DNA from: Candidatus Rokubacteria bacterium RIFCSPLOWO2_02_FULL_73_56
Lineage (GTDB): Bacteria; Methylomirabilota; Methylomirabilia; Rokubacteriales; CSP1-6
DNA length: 34,836 nucleotides
Reading direction: 5' to 3'
Assembly (NCBI GenBank): GCA_001788495.1
Contig: MGCF01000104.1
Span: 1-34,836 of the forward strand
The notes under the pieces are model-generated. The model was not told the DNA's origin and made no database searches. It was given only the letters and a program-made list of their open reading frames with translations. Of this stretch, positions 28,594-34,836 are shown one piece after another. Position 1 is the first letter of the stretch. Every line of letters begins with the position of its first letter. The translations under genes were made by a program, and so were the position numbers.

Positions 28594-29361
28594 ATGAACG
28601 GGGAACGGAAGCTGGCGTTGTTCATCGACTTCGAGAACATCGCCCGCGGCGTCAAGGAAGCCCAGTACAAGGCCTTCGAGATCAAGCTGGTGCTCGAGCG
28701 ACTCCTGGAGAAGGGCAAGATCATCGTCCGGCGGGCGTACGCGGACTGGAACCGCTTCACCGAGTACAAGCGCCCGTTCCACGAATGGGCGATCGAGCTG
28801 ATCGACGTGCCCCAGAGCCGCTACAGCGGCAAGAACTCGGCCGACATCCGGATGGTGGTGGACGCCCTCGACCTCGCCTACGGCAAGACCCACATCGACA
28901 CCTTCGCGCTCGTCTCGGGCGACTCGGACTTCTCCCCGCTCGTCTCCAAGCTCCGCGAGAACGACCGCTACGTGATCGGCCTCGGCGTGAAGTCGTCGTC
29001 CTCCGACCTGCTCGTGGCCAACTGCGACGAGTTCATCTTCTACGAGGACCTCATCCGCGACACGAAGAAGACCAACCTGCTCCGGGGGCTGCCCGAGAAG
29101 AAGGCCGAGGCGATGGCGCAGCTCATCGACGCGATCCAGGCGCTGCAGCGCGAGAACAAGGAGACGCTGTGGGGGTCCATGGTCAAGCAGACCATGATCC
29201 GGAAGAACCCGGCGTTCAACGAGTCGTACTACGGCTTCTCGACCTTCTCGAAGCTCCTCGAGGAGGCGGCCAAGCAGAAGATCGTCACCCTCGAGCGCGA
29301 CGAGAAGAGCGGCACGTACGTCATCACCACGCTCACCGAGGAGGGCGGGCGCGCCGCCTAG
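28594..29361 (+). CDS. NYN-domain ribonuclease-like protein with OST-HTH/LOTUS domain
   Basis: The protein has 255 residues. Residues 5-150 form a NYN (PIN-like, LabA/DUF88) domain with the acidic residues of the nuclease pocket: LFIDFENIARG, KNSADIRMVVDALDLAY and FALVSGDSDFSPLVSKLREN. Residues about 175-250 match an OST-HTH/LOTUS RNA-binding domain (GSMVKQTMIRKNPAFNESYY, then GFSTFSKLLEEAAKQKIVTL). The pair suggests an RNA-targeting nuclease or RNA-binding regulator in the cytosol. The Lys and Glu content is higher and GC somewhat lower than in neighbouring genes. It has its own promoter and faces the DoxX gene. Confidence 0.93.
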   Translation: MNGERKLALFIDFENIARGVKEAQYKAFEIKLVLERLLEKGKIIVRRAYADWNRFTEYKRPFHEWAIELIDVPQSRYSGKNSADIRMVVDALDLAYGKTHIDTFALVSGDSDFSPLVSKLRENDRYVIGLGVKSSSSDLLVANCDEFIFYEDLIRDTKKTNLLRGLPEKKAEAMAQLIDAIQALQRENKETLWGSMVKQTMIRKNPAFNESYYGFSTFSKLLEEAAKQKIVTLERDEKSGTYVITTLTEEGGRAA

Positions 29362-29555
29362 CGTTCCGTCCACGCAATCATGTTCACGGTCGGCGTGCGA
29401 CGGGCCGCCGGGCGCGCGCGGTCCGCGCCCCCCGTGGCGGGAACGGATTCCCGACGACCCCTCCCGCCCGCGCCCGTCGGCCCGGACGCCACGTGCGACG
29501 GCGCGTCACATGACTTCGAGAACGGCACACTCGCCGTCAGTCGCCCGGCGGAGTC

Positions 29556-29610
29556 TCGAGGAGCGCCACGGCGCAGCATCGGGGGCCATCGCGGGGCCCC
29601 CCACGCGATC
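29556..29610. repeat. Two-hairpin intergenic element, copy B (shortened)
   Basis: TCGAGGAGCGCCACGGC (29556-29572) is identical to 441-457. It is followed, as in copy A, by a G-run/C-run hairpin (GGGGGCC at 29581-29587, then a C-run to 29601), flanked here by an extra ATCGCG/CGCGAT pair. The right arm of the first hairpin is missing. It lies in the 247-bp gap between convergent genes (29362-29608). That gap also has a 6-bp stem CGGGAA-CGGA-TTCCCG at 29438-29453 and nothing else I can identify. Confidence 0.5.
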
Positions 29611-30067
29611 ACTCGCCCCAGGGCACGAGCAGCCGGTCGATCGACCACATCCCGGCGCCCCCGATGAGGATCGAGAGCGCCATCGCGATCAGCGCCAGGT
29701 TGAACTCCCAGCCGTGCCCCCGCCCGGGCTCCATCGACCAGTTGAGGAAGAAGCCGTGCCGGGCGTGCACCTTGGAGATCGCGACCAGCATGACCACGAT
29801 CAGCCCGAGCGACGCCGGCCGCGCCAGGAAGCCGAGCAGGAGCGCGAGCCCGCCGAAGCACTCGATGCACGCCGCCAGGACCGTCGCCGCCGGGGGGATG
29901 TTCATCTGGCGGAAGCCGGCGATCGTCTGGGCGAGCCCCTTGCCGCCGAACCAGCCGAAGACCTTCTGCGCGCCGTGCGCGAAGAAGATCACGCCGAGTC
30001 CGAGCCGGACCACGAGGTGGGATCGCGAGGCGAACGTCCCGAACACGAGCTGGAGCAGGTCGTCCAT
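29609..30067 (-). CDS. DoxX-family membrane protein
   Basis: The protein has 152 residues and four membrane helices. The N-terminal motif VVRLGLGVIFFAHGAQKVFGWF is the DoxX/DoxD signature, followed by ECFGGLALLLGFLARPASLG and a C-terminal WEFNLALIAMALSILIGGAG. Relatives take part in thiol oxidation and redox balance of the membrane, and in some bacteria work with dismutases and thiol enzymes. GGAGG precedes the ATG. It is divergent, over 30 bp, from the DsbA-like selenoprotein gene, so a shared redox role is plausible but inferred. Confidence 0.92.
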   Translation of the reverse strand: MDDLLQLVFGTFASRSHLVVRLGLGVIFFAHGAQKVFGWFGGKGLAQTIAGFRQMNIPPAATVLAACIECFGGLALLLGFLARPASLGLIVVMLVAISKVHARHGFFLNWSMEPGRGHGWEFNLALIAMALSILIGGAGMWSIDRLLVPWGE

Positions 30068-30085
30068 GGCGCCTCCCTGTCGTGC

Positions 30086-30091
30086 TATTCT
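30086..30091 (+). promoter_or_regulatory. -10 box of a probable leaderless promoter
   Basis: TATTCT ends 6 nt before the GTG at 30098, and there is no ribosome site between them. The transcript for the selenoprotein would start at the initiation codon. It lies inside the 30-bp gap with the divergent DoxX gene. Confidence 0.35.
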
Positions 30092-30097
30092 CGCGCC

Positions 30098-30697
30098 GTG
30101 AGCCCGCGCCGAGTGTACACCATCGCCGCCCTGGCGCTCACCCTCGCCGCGCAGGGCGTCGGCCCGGCCGCCGCGCAGATCGAGCTCAGCGCGAGCCCGG
30201 CGATGACCAGGGGCCCGGTGCACGCGCCCGTCACGATCGTCGAGTTCTCCGACTACCAGTGACCGTACTGCAAGAGTGTCCAGCGGGCGCTGGACCAGAT
30301 CCTCAAGGAATACCCGGGCAAGGTCCGCCTCGTCTTCAAGGACCGGCCGCTCGACAGCCACGCGCTGGCGCGCCCGGCCCACGAGGCCGCCCGGTGCGCG
30401 GCCGCCGCCGGCAAGTACTGGGCCTACCACGCCCGGCTCTTCGCCGAGCAGCCGAACTTCGAGCGCGCCGCCCTGATCCGGTACGCCGTCGAGCTCGGCC
30501 TCGGCCGCGCGGAGTTCACCCGGTGCGTGGACGAGCGCCGCTACGCGGCGGCGGTCGAGGAGGACGTGGCCCAGGCGCGGGCGCTCGGCGTGACCAGCAC
30601 GCCCACCTTCCTCATCAACCACCGGGCGGTGGTCGGCGCCATCTCGGTGGACGACTTCCGCTGGCTCGTCGACGAGGCCCTGCGGCAGCGGCGCTGA
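30098..30697 (+). CDS. DsbA-like thiol oxidoreductase, probable selenoprotein (U-P-Y-C)
   Basis: The protein has 199 residues if the in-frame TGA at 30260-30262 is read as selenocysteine (residue 55). A signal peptide (YTIAALALTLAAQGVGPAAA) predicts a periplasmic location. Before the TGA the frame reads VTIVEFSDYQ; after it comes PYCKSVQRALDQILKEYPGK. Family members have FSDYQCPYC here, so the TGA replaces exactly the first Cys of the redox motif, leaving Cys58. The frame continues through DRPLDSHALARPAHEAARCA, YWAYHARLFAEQ and the cis-Pro loop GVTSTPTFLIN to a normal end, with no decay. A SECIS-like hairpin follows the TGA. It should oxidise or isomerise thiols in exported proteins. A nonsense mutation or sequencing error is the alternative. 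The cupin gene starts 4 bp downstream. Confidence 0.85.
30260..30295 (+). promoter_or_regulatory. Candidate bacterial SECIS element with its UGA
   Basis: Downstream of the TGA (30260-30262) a perfect 7-bp stem, GTCCAGC (30278-30284) and GCTGGAC (30289-30295), closes the loop GGGC. The loop begins 22 nt after the TGA and opens with G. Both points agree with the known pattern of bacterial SECIS elements (loop about 16-37 nt from UGA, G in the first loop positions), which SelB binds to insert selenocysteine. Confidence 0.65.
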
Positions 30698-30701
30698 TGC
30701 C

Positions 30702-31058
30702 GTGACGGACACCCCCCCGAGCCTGTTCGTGGACGTCGCCGGCCGCCCCTGGCAGGAGCGGCGCCCCGGCATCCACTGGAAGGTGCTCTGGGAGGAGGGC
30801 GATCGCCGCGCGGTCCTGATGCGCTACGCGCCGGGGGCCGCCATCCCCCGCCACCGCCACCTCGGCGACGAGCAGATCTTCGTCCTCGAGGGCAGCGTGA
30901 CCGACGACACCGGCACGTGCACGCGCGGCAACTACGCCCGGCGCCCGCCGGGCTGCGTCCACGCCGTGGTGAGCCCCGGCGGGGCCCTCGTCCTGGCCAT
31001 CATGACGGGGGGCACCGAGCCCGTCGAGACTGTTGCGCGCGACGCCCGACACAGGTAG
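30702..31058 (+). CDS. ChrR-like cupin protein
   Basis: The protein has 118 residues and a single cupin barrel. The first metal motif PRHRHLGDEQIFVLEGSVTD provides H-x-H and Glu, and the second, RRPPGCVHAVVSPGG, provides the last His. This pattern is that of the C-terminal cupin of ChrR anti-sigma factors, which bind Zn and respond to singlet oxygen or peroxides. The sigma-binding N-terminal domain of ChrR is absent, so it is a stand-alone cupin. It follows the selenoprotein by 4 bp and probably shares its transcript; a role in redox response is inferred. Confidence 0.85.
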   Translation: MTDTPPSLFVDVAGRPWQERRPGIHWKVLWEEGDRRAVLMRYAPGAAIPRHRHLGDEQIFVLEGSVTDDTGTCTRGNYARRPPGCVHAVVSPGGALVLAIMTGGTEPVETVARDARHR

Positions 31059-31061
31059 TGT
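31033..31061 (+). promoter_or_regulatory. Possible promoter of the XRE regulator
   Basis: TTGCGC (31033-31038) and TAGTGT (31056-31061) are 17 bp apart, in the only AT-richer stretch before the XRE gene. They overlap the end of the cupin gene. The -10 match is weak. Confidence 0.25.
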
Positions 31062-31093
31062 AATGACAACTCTGCGAGAGCGAGGACGAGCCA

Positions 31094-31447
31094 GTGACTG
31101 AGCGCGCCGTCAAGCATGTCCGGAAGTTCCTGGGGCAGCGCCTCCGGGCGCTGCGCAAACAGCGGGCCCTCAGCCAGGAGCGGCTCGGCGAGCGGGCCAA
31201 CCTGTCCGGCAAGTTCATCGGCGAGGTCGAGCGCGGGGAGAAGTCCATCTCGATGGACAGCCTCTACCGCGTGGCCGCCGCCCTGGAGATCCCGCTCCGG
31301 GACCTCATGGACGTCGGCGACAAGCACCAGCCGATCCCCACGGAGGAGGCCGAGAAGATCTTCGCGCTCGTCTCGGGACGGCGCCGGCCGGAGGATATCC
31401 GGAAGGCGTACAACGTCCTGCGCGCGATGTTCGGTCGGGCCTCGTAG
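31094..31447 (+). CDS. XRE-family helix-turn-helix regulator
   Basis: The protein has 117 residues. A lambda-repressor-type helix-turn-helix spans about 12-70 (LGQRLRALRKQRALSQERLG, then GKFIGEVERGEKSISMDSLY and VAAALEIPLRDL). The C-terminal 45 residues are a short helical region without a known ligand domain. It is probably a dimeric local repressor. It starts with GTG 35 bp after the cupin gene and is followed by an unrelated membrane protein gene. Its targets are unknown. Confidence 0.9.
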   Translation: MTERAVKHVRKFLGQRLRALRKQRALSQERLGERANLSGKFIGEVERGEKSISMDSLYRVAAALEIPLRDLMDVGDKHQPIPTEEAEKIFALVSGRRRPEDIRKAYNVLRAMFGRAS

Positions 31448-31523
31448 TCCCCGACGGCCGGTGGCCGGCGGCCCCGCCGCCCACCGGCTCCACGCAAGTC
31501 CGCCCGGTGTGAGGGTTGCCACG

Positions 31524-31814
31524 ATGACAACGGATCAGGTTTGGCTCGGCATCGGCCTGCTCGGGCAGGCGTTCTTCTCCGGCCGCTTCCTCGTGCAGTG
31601 GATCGCCTCGGAGCGCGCCAAGGAGAGCGTGGTGCCCCACGCGTTCTGGTACTTTTCGATCGGCGGCGGGGTCACGCTGCTCGCCTACGCGATCTACCGG
31701 CTGGACCCGGTCTTCATCATCGGCCAGGGCGCGGGGCTCTTCGTCTACTCGCGCAACCTCTACTTCATCTTCCGCAAGCCCGAGCGCGTCGCCCACAGGC
31801 GACGGCCGGTGTAG
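31524..31814 (+). CDS. LAB_N domain membrane protein (lipid A biosynthesis N-terminal type)
   Basis: The protein has 96 residues and three membrane helices. The conserved motifs are GLLGQAFFSGRFLVQWIASE, SVVPHAFWYFSIGGG, FIIGQGAGLFVYSRNLYFIF. These match the LAB_N domain, found alone or joined to glycosyltransferases in lipid A and outer-surface glycolipid pathways. Here it stands alone, as in many Gram-negative genomes, and its exact role is unknown. Its presence suggests a Gram-negative envelope. Confidence 0.88.
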   Translation: MTTDQVWLGIGLLGQAFFSGRFLVQWIASERAKESVVPHAFWYFSIGGGVTLLAYAIYRLDPVFIIGQGAGLFVYSRNLYFIFRKPERVAHRRRPV

Positions 31815-31839
31815 AATCGGCGCGACAAAGGAGACTGCC

Positions 31840-33060
31840 GTGTCCGTGACGATCAACTGGGCCCAGTGCCACACGCGTCCGGTGCTGATGATCCCCGGCC
31901 CGACGGAGCTGCCCTGGCCCGTCGTCCAGGCCCTCAACCAGCCGGCCGCCATCCAGTACGACCGCTCGTTCGACGAGGCGGTCCTCGAGCCGACCACGCT
32001 GGCGCTGCGCGAGGTGTTCCAGACGCGGGGCGAGGTCCTCCTGATGCCGGGCTCGGGCCGCACCGCCCTCGAGGCGGGCGCGCTCTCGGTGATCGAGCCG
32101 GGCGATCGCGTGCTCGTGGTCGGCGCGGGGCAGTTCGGCCTGCTCATGCGCGAGATCATGAACCGCGTCGGCGCGGACTGGACCGAGTTCCCGGTCGAGT
32201 GGGGCGCGCGCCTCGACCTCGACCGCCTCCGGCGGGAGGCCGAGCGCCTCCGGCCCAAGGCGATCACGCTCGTGCACAACGAGACCTCGACCGGCACGAC
32301 GTATCCGGCCGCCGAGGTGGGCACGATCGCCCGCGCGGTGGGCGCGCTGTTCCTGCTCGACACGGTGTCCTCGATCGCCGGGCTCGACGTCCGCACCGAC
32401 GAGTGGGGCGTGGACCTCAACATGACGGGCTCGCAGAAGTGCCTCGCGGCGCCGCTCGGCCTGGCGCTCGTGGGCGTGAGCCCGCGGGCCTGGGAGGCGA
32501 TGGAGCGCCGCGCCCGGAAGGCGCAGAGCTACGTCTACGACCTCCTGCGCTGGAAGGAGTGGTGGGTGCCGGTCTCACGCGGCGGCAAGGTGCCCGACGG
32601 CGCGCCACGCCGCCAGCCCGTGTCGATCCCGACGCACCTCACCGAGGCGATGCGCGTCGCCGTGCGGCTGATCCTCGAGGAGGGCCTGCCGCACCGCTTC
32701 CGCCGCCACGAGGTCGCCGCCGCCGCGCTCCGCCGCGGCCTCGCCGCGATGGGGCTCGAGATGTTCCCCGACGCCTCGATCCTCTCGAACACGGTCTCCT
32801 GCGTCCGGACGCCCACGGGCATCGAGCCCGCCGCGGTCGTCGCGCTCATGCGCGAGCGCTACGGCATCCTGATCGGCACGGGCCTGGACCGGATCCGCAC
32901 GACGACGCTCCGGATCGGCACGATGGGCATCACCGCGAGCCCGCAGTACGTGCTGCCCACGCTCGGCGCGCTCGAGCTGGCGCTGCGCGACCTCGGGGCG
33001 AAGGGCGAGCCGGGCGCCGGCGTGGCCGCCGCCCAGGCCGCCTTCGCCGACGCCGCCTAG
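31840..33060 (+). CDS. Class V PLP-dependent aminotransferase (alanine/serine-glyoxylate type)
   Basis: The protein has 406 residues of fold type I. The N-terminal RPVLMIPGPTELPWPVVQAL is the family signature. PLP contacts include the loop LLMPGSGRTALEAG, HNETSTGTTYP, and FLLDTVSSIAGLDV with the Asp that binds the pyridine nitrogen. Lys200 in NMTGSQKCLAAPLG forms the Schiff base. Relatives move amino groups between alanine, serine or ureidoglycine and glyoxylate. The GTG start has AAAGGAGA upstream. A D-2-hydroxyacid dehydrogenase starts 3 bp after the stop and could reduce the 2-oxo acid made, for instance hydroxypyruvate or glyoxylate. Confidence 0.93.
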   Translation: MSVTINWAQCHTRPVLMIPGPTELPWPVVQALNQPAAIQYDRSFDEAVLEPTTLALREVFQTRGEVLLMPGSGRTALEAGALSVIEPGDRVLVVGAGQFGLLMREIMNRVGADWTEFPVEWGARLDLDRLRREAERLRPKAITLVHNETSTGTTYPAAEVGTIARAVGALFLLDTVSSIAGLDVRTDEWGVDLNMTGSQKCLAAPLGLALVGVSPRAWEAMERRARKAQSYVYDLLRWKEWWVPVSRGGKVPDGAPRRQPVSIPTHLTEAMRVAVRLILEEGLPHRFRRHEVAAAALRRGLAAMGLEMFPDASILSNTVSCVRTPTGIEPAAVVALMRERYGILIGTGLDRIRTTTLRIGTMGITASPQYVLPTLGALELALRDLGAKGEPGAGVAAAQAAFADAA

Positions 33061-33063
33061 GCC

Positions 33064-34047
33064 GTGGCCGCGCCGCTGATCGTCGTTCCCGACGACTTCC
33101 CCAGCGTCTTCGAGAAGTCCGCCGCCCACGAGCGGGCCCTGAAGCTCGGCGAGGTCCGCGTCCACACGGCGCGCGGCGCCGACGAGGAGGCCGAGCTGAT
33201 CCGCCGCATCGGGCTGGCGTCGATCGCGATCAACATCCGCGCGCACGCCCGCTTCACCGACACGGTCATGGCCGCCTGCCGGAACCTCAAGCTGATCTCG
33301 ATCTGGGGCACCGGCACCGACAACGTCGAGCTGGAAGCCGCGGGGCGTCGCGGCATCACGGTGACGAACACGCCCGGCGTCAACGCGTTCGCGGTCGCCG
33401 AGCACACGCTCGCGCTGATGCTCGCCGTCGCGCGCAAGATCCCGCGGATCGACCACGAGATGCGCGGCGGCGCGTGGCCGCGCGAGATGCTGACGCAGCT
33501 CCTGGGCAAGACGCTCGGCGTGGTCGGCACCGGCAGGATCGGCGCGCGCGTCGTCGAGCTCGCGCGCGCGTTCGGCATGGACGTGCTCGCCTGGAGCGCG
33601 CGCGGGGACGCGCCGGCGATCGCCGCGCTCGGGGCGCGCGCCGTCTCGAAGGACGAGCTCTGCCGCGCGGCCGACGTCGTCTCGCTGCACCTCCGGCTCG
33701 GCCCGGACACGCGCGGCTTCCTCGGCCGCCGGGAGTTCGCGCTGATGAAGCCGACCGCGTTCCTCGTCAACACCGGACGCGGGGCGCTCGTCGAGCGCGA
33801 GGCGCTGCTGGACGCGCTCACCCGGGGCCGGATCGCCGGCGCCGGGCTCGACGTCTTCCACGAGGAGCCGCTCAAGGCCGACGACCCCCTGCTCCGCCTC
33901 CCGAACGTCGTGCTCTCGCCGCACAACGCCGGCCAGACGCCGGAGGTGCTGCGGGACGGCCTGCTGCGGGCCGTCGAGAACGTCGCGGGCTTCCTCCGGG
34001 GCGAGCCGACCGACGTCGTCGTCGCCCCGCTCAAGCGCGGGAGGTGA
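33064..34047 (+). CDS. D-2-hydroxyacid dehydrogenase (phosphoglycerate/glyoxylate reductase family)
   Basis: The protein has 327 residues. The NAD(P)-binding motif LGKTLGVVGTGRIGARVVEL lies near residue 150. The catalytic set is present: Arg in FLVNTGRGALVE, Glu in LDVFHEEPL and His in VVLSPHNAGQTPE. The substrate domain has SIWGTGTDNVELEAA and VTNTPGVNAFAVAEHTLALM. It lacks the ACT domain of SerA, so a small 2-oxo acid reductase is more likely than phosphoglycerate dehydrogenase of the serine pathway. It begins with GTG 3 bp after the aminotransferase, so the two act together in glyoxylate or hydroxypyruvate metabolism (inferred). Confidence 0.93.
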   Translation: MAAPLIVVPDDFPSVFEKSAAHERALKLGEVRVHTARGADEEAELIRRIGLASIAINIRAHARFTDTVMAACRNLKLISIWGTGTDNVELEAAGRRGITVTNTPGVNAFAVAEHTLALMLAVARKIPRIDHEMRGGAWPREMLTQLLGKTLGVVGTGRIGARVVELARAFGMDVLAWSARGDAPAIAALGARAVSKDELCRAADVVSLHLRLGPDTRGFLGRREFALMKPTAFLVNTGRGALVEREALLDALTRGRIAGAGLDVFHEEPLKADDPLLRLPNVVLSPHNAGQTPEVLRDGLLRAVENVAGFLRGEPTDVVVAPLKRGR

Positions 34048-34071
34048 GGACCGCGCGGCCCGTCCGGGCGC

Positions 34072-34836
34072 TCACCACGGGTGGGTCCTGTACCACTCGT
34101 AGATCTCCTCGCCGGTCGTGAACCACACGCCCTTCTGCTTCCGCATGTAGTCGTACACCGCCTCGAAGTACTTGATCCGGTGCGGCACGCCGGAGTTGTA
34201 CGGGTGGACGGCGAGCGCCATCACGCGCGGGTTCCTCGCCCCCTCGAGGTAGAGCCGGTCGAACTGGTCCCGGCAGCGCTGGAGCCAGGCGCCGGACTCG
34301 TGGTGCTGGATGACCATCATCGGGATGTCGTTCAGCTCGATCGAGTACGGCACGGACACGAGCGGACCCGAGGCCGTCCGGATCTCGTAGGGCTGGTCGT
34401 CGTTGACCCAGTCGGAGACGTACTCGATCCCCTCGGCGGCGAGCAGGTCGAGCGTCTCCCAGGTCTCGGTGAGGCCGGGGCCGAGCCAGCCCTTCGGCTT
34501 CTTGCCGGTGAAGTCGCGGATGCGCTGCACGGCCTCGTGGATGGCCGCCCGCTGGTCGGGCAGCAGGTGCATCGCCCCCTGCTTGACGCCGTGGCCCATG
34601 AACTCCCAGCCGGCGTCGAGCATCGCGCGGGCCACCGGCTCGTAGGACGCGCACACGTGCGCGTTGATCGCGGTGGTGGCCCGGATCTTCCGCTTGGCGA
34701 GCGCCTCGAGGAGCCGCCAGAAGCCGACGCGCATGCCGTACTCGTGCCACGCCCAGTTGGGCACGTCGGGGACCGTCGCCACGCCCTGGGGGGCGGAGAG
34801 GTACTGGCGCGCCACCGGCTTCTCGATGTCCCACTC
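34072..34836 (-). CDS. PuuE-like polysaccharide deacetylase-family protein (N-terminus outside window)
   Basis: About 254 C-terminal residues are present, and the frame runs off the right edge. The NodB-type barrel shows NWAWHEYGMRVGFWRLLEAL, TTAINAHVCASYEPVARAML, EFMGHGVKQG, KPKGWLGPGLTETWETLDLL and YVSDWVNDDQPYEI. These match the PuuE/peptidoglycan-deacetylase-like group, which includes metal-independent or cyclic-amide hydrolases such as some allantoinases. Polysaccharide deacetylases proper have a D-H-H metal triad, which is not evident here. An allantoinase-like or related C-N hydrolase is therefore more likely than a chitin deacetylase. Confidence 0.88.
   Translation of the reverse strand, partial: EWDIEKPVARQYLSAPQGVATVPDVPNWAWHEYGMRVGFWRLLEALAKRKIRATTAINAHVCASYEPVARAMLDAGWEFMGHGVKQGAMHLLPDQRAAIHEAVQRIRDFTGKKPKGWLGPGLTETWETLDLLAAEGIEYVSDWVNDDQPYEIRTASGPLVSVPYSIELNDIPMMVIQHHESGAWLQRCRDQFDRLYLEGARNPRVMALAVHPYNSGVPHRIKYFEAVYDYMRKQKGVWFTTGEEIYEWYRTHPW

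Noticed and set aside
29380-29667. Open frame on the plus strand in the gap before the DoxX gene
   Set aside because: It is Arg/Pro/Ala-rich, has no ribosome site, and runs over a repeat element and the antisense of DoxX.
30260-30262. TGA as a plain nonsense mutation that splits the DsbA-like gene into two pseudogene parts
   Set aside because: The stop sits exactly on the catalytic Cys codon, the frame is intact on both sides, and a SECIS-like hairpin with proper spacing follows. Random decay would rarely hit this one codon alone.

Overview
This is a gene-dense, very GC-rich bacterial window (third codon positions are almost all G or C). Many genes overlap their neighbours by ATGA or GTGA, and several have a -10-like box only 5-8 nt before the start codon, which suggests leaderless mRNAs. 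The gene mix (CaiB/BaiF CoA-transferase, MaoC, acyl-CoA dehydrogenase, UxaA-type dehydratase, class V aminotransferase, HtrA, C14 peptidases) fits a soil or subsurface lineage such as Candidatus Rokubacteria/Methylomirabilota or a deltaproteobacterium-like group. That placement is an inference; there is no rRNA, tRNA or other phylogenetic marker in the window. I see no CRISPR array, insertion sequence or prophage.

Layout. 1-620: start of a MerR regulator with a textbook long-spacer MerR promoter, then a two-hairpin intergenic element. 617-3932: an overlapping operon of a sigma-region-4-like protein, a BT1-type transporter and a type II NADH dehydrogenase fused to a cyclic-nucleotide-binding domain. 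4209-11143: two secreted caspase-like (orthocaspase) paralogues flanking a convergent M20 carbamoylase/amidase; a 31-codon remnant of a xanthine-dehydrogenase-family C-terminus overlaps the start of the second. 11298-13684: a nuclease/phosphatase-fold hydrolase and a type I phosphodiesterase. 13715-17967: an acyl-CoA operon (fused double acyl-CoA dehydrogenase, MaoC hydratase, CoA-transferase) followed by a divergent ClpS-like protein. 18002-22397: methyltransferase, UxaA-family dehydratase, CDF metal exporter and alpha/beta hydrolase. 22400-28424: a leftward envelope and oxidative-stress block (sulfite-oxidase-like enzyme, two-component system, SOD, winged helix, TPR, HtrA). 28594-34836: a NYN/OST-HTH protein, DoxX, a DsbA-like protein, cupin, XRE regulator, LAB_N membrane protein, class V aminotransferase, D-2-hydroxyacid dehydrogenase and the C-terminal part of a PuuE-like deacetylase.

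The two most notable points are these. (1) The DsbA-like gene at 30098-30697 has an in-frame TGA exactly where the first Cys of its CPYC motif should be, and a correctly spaced SECIS-like hairpin follows it, so it is a probable selenoprotein with a U-P-Y-C active site. Naive annotation would break this gene in two. (2) The 741-residue acyl-CoA dehydrogenase is a tandem fusion whose halves have lost complementary FAD-binding and catalytic motifs. It looks like a single-chain pseudo-dimer with one working flavin site.
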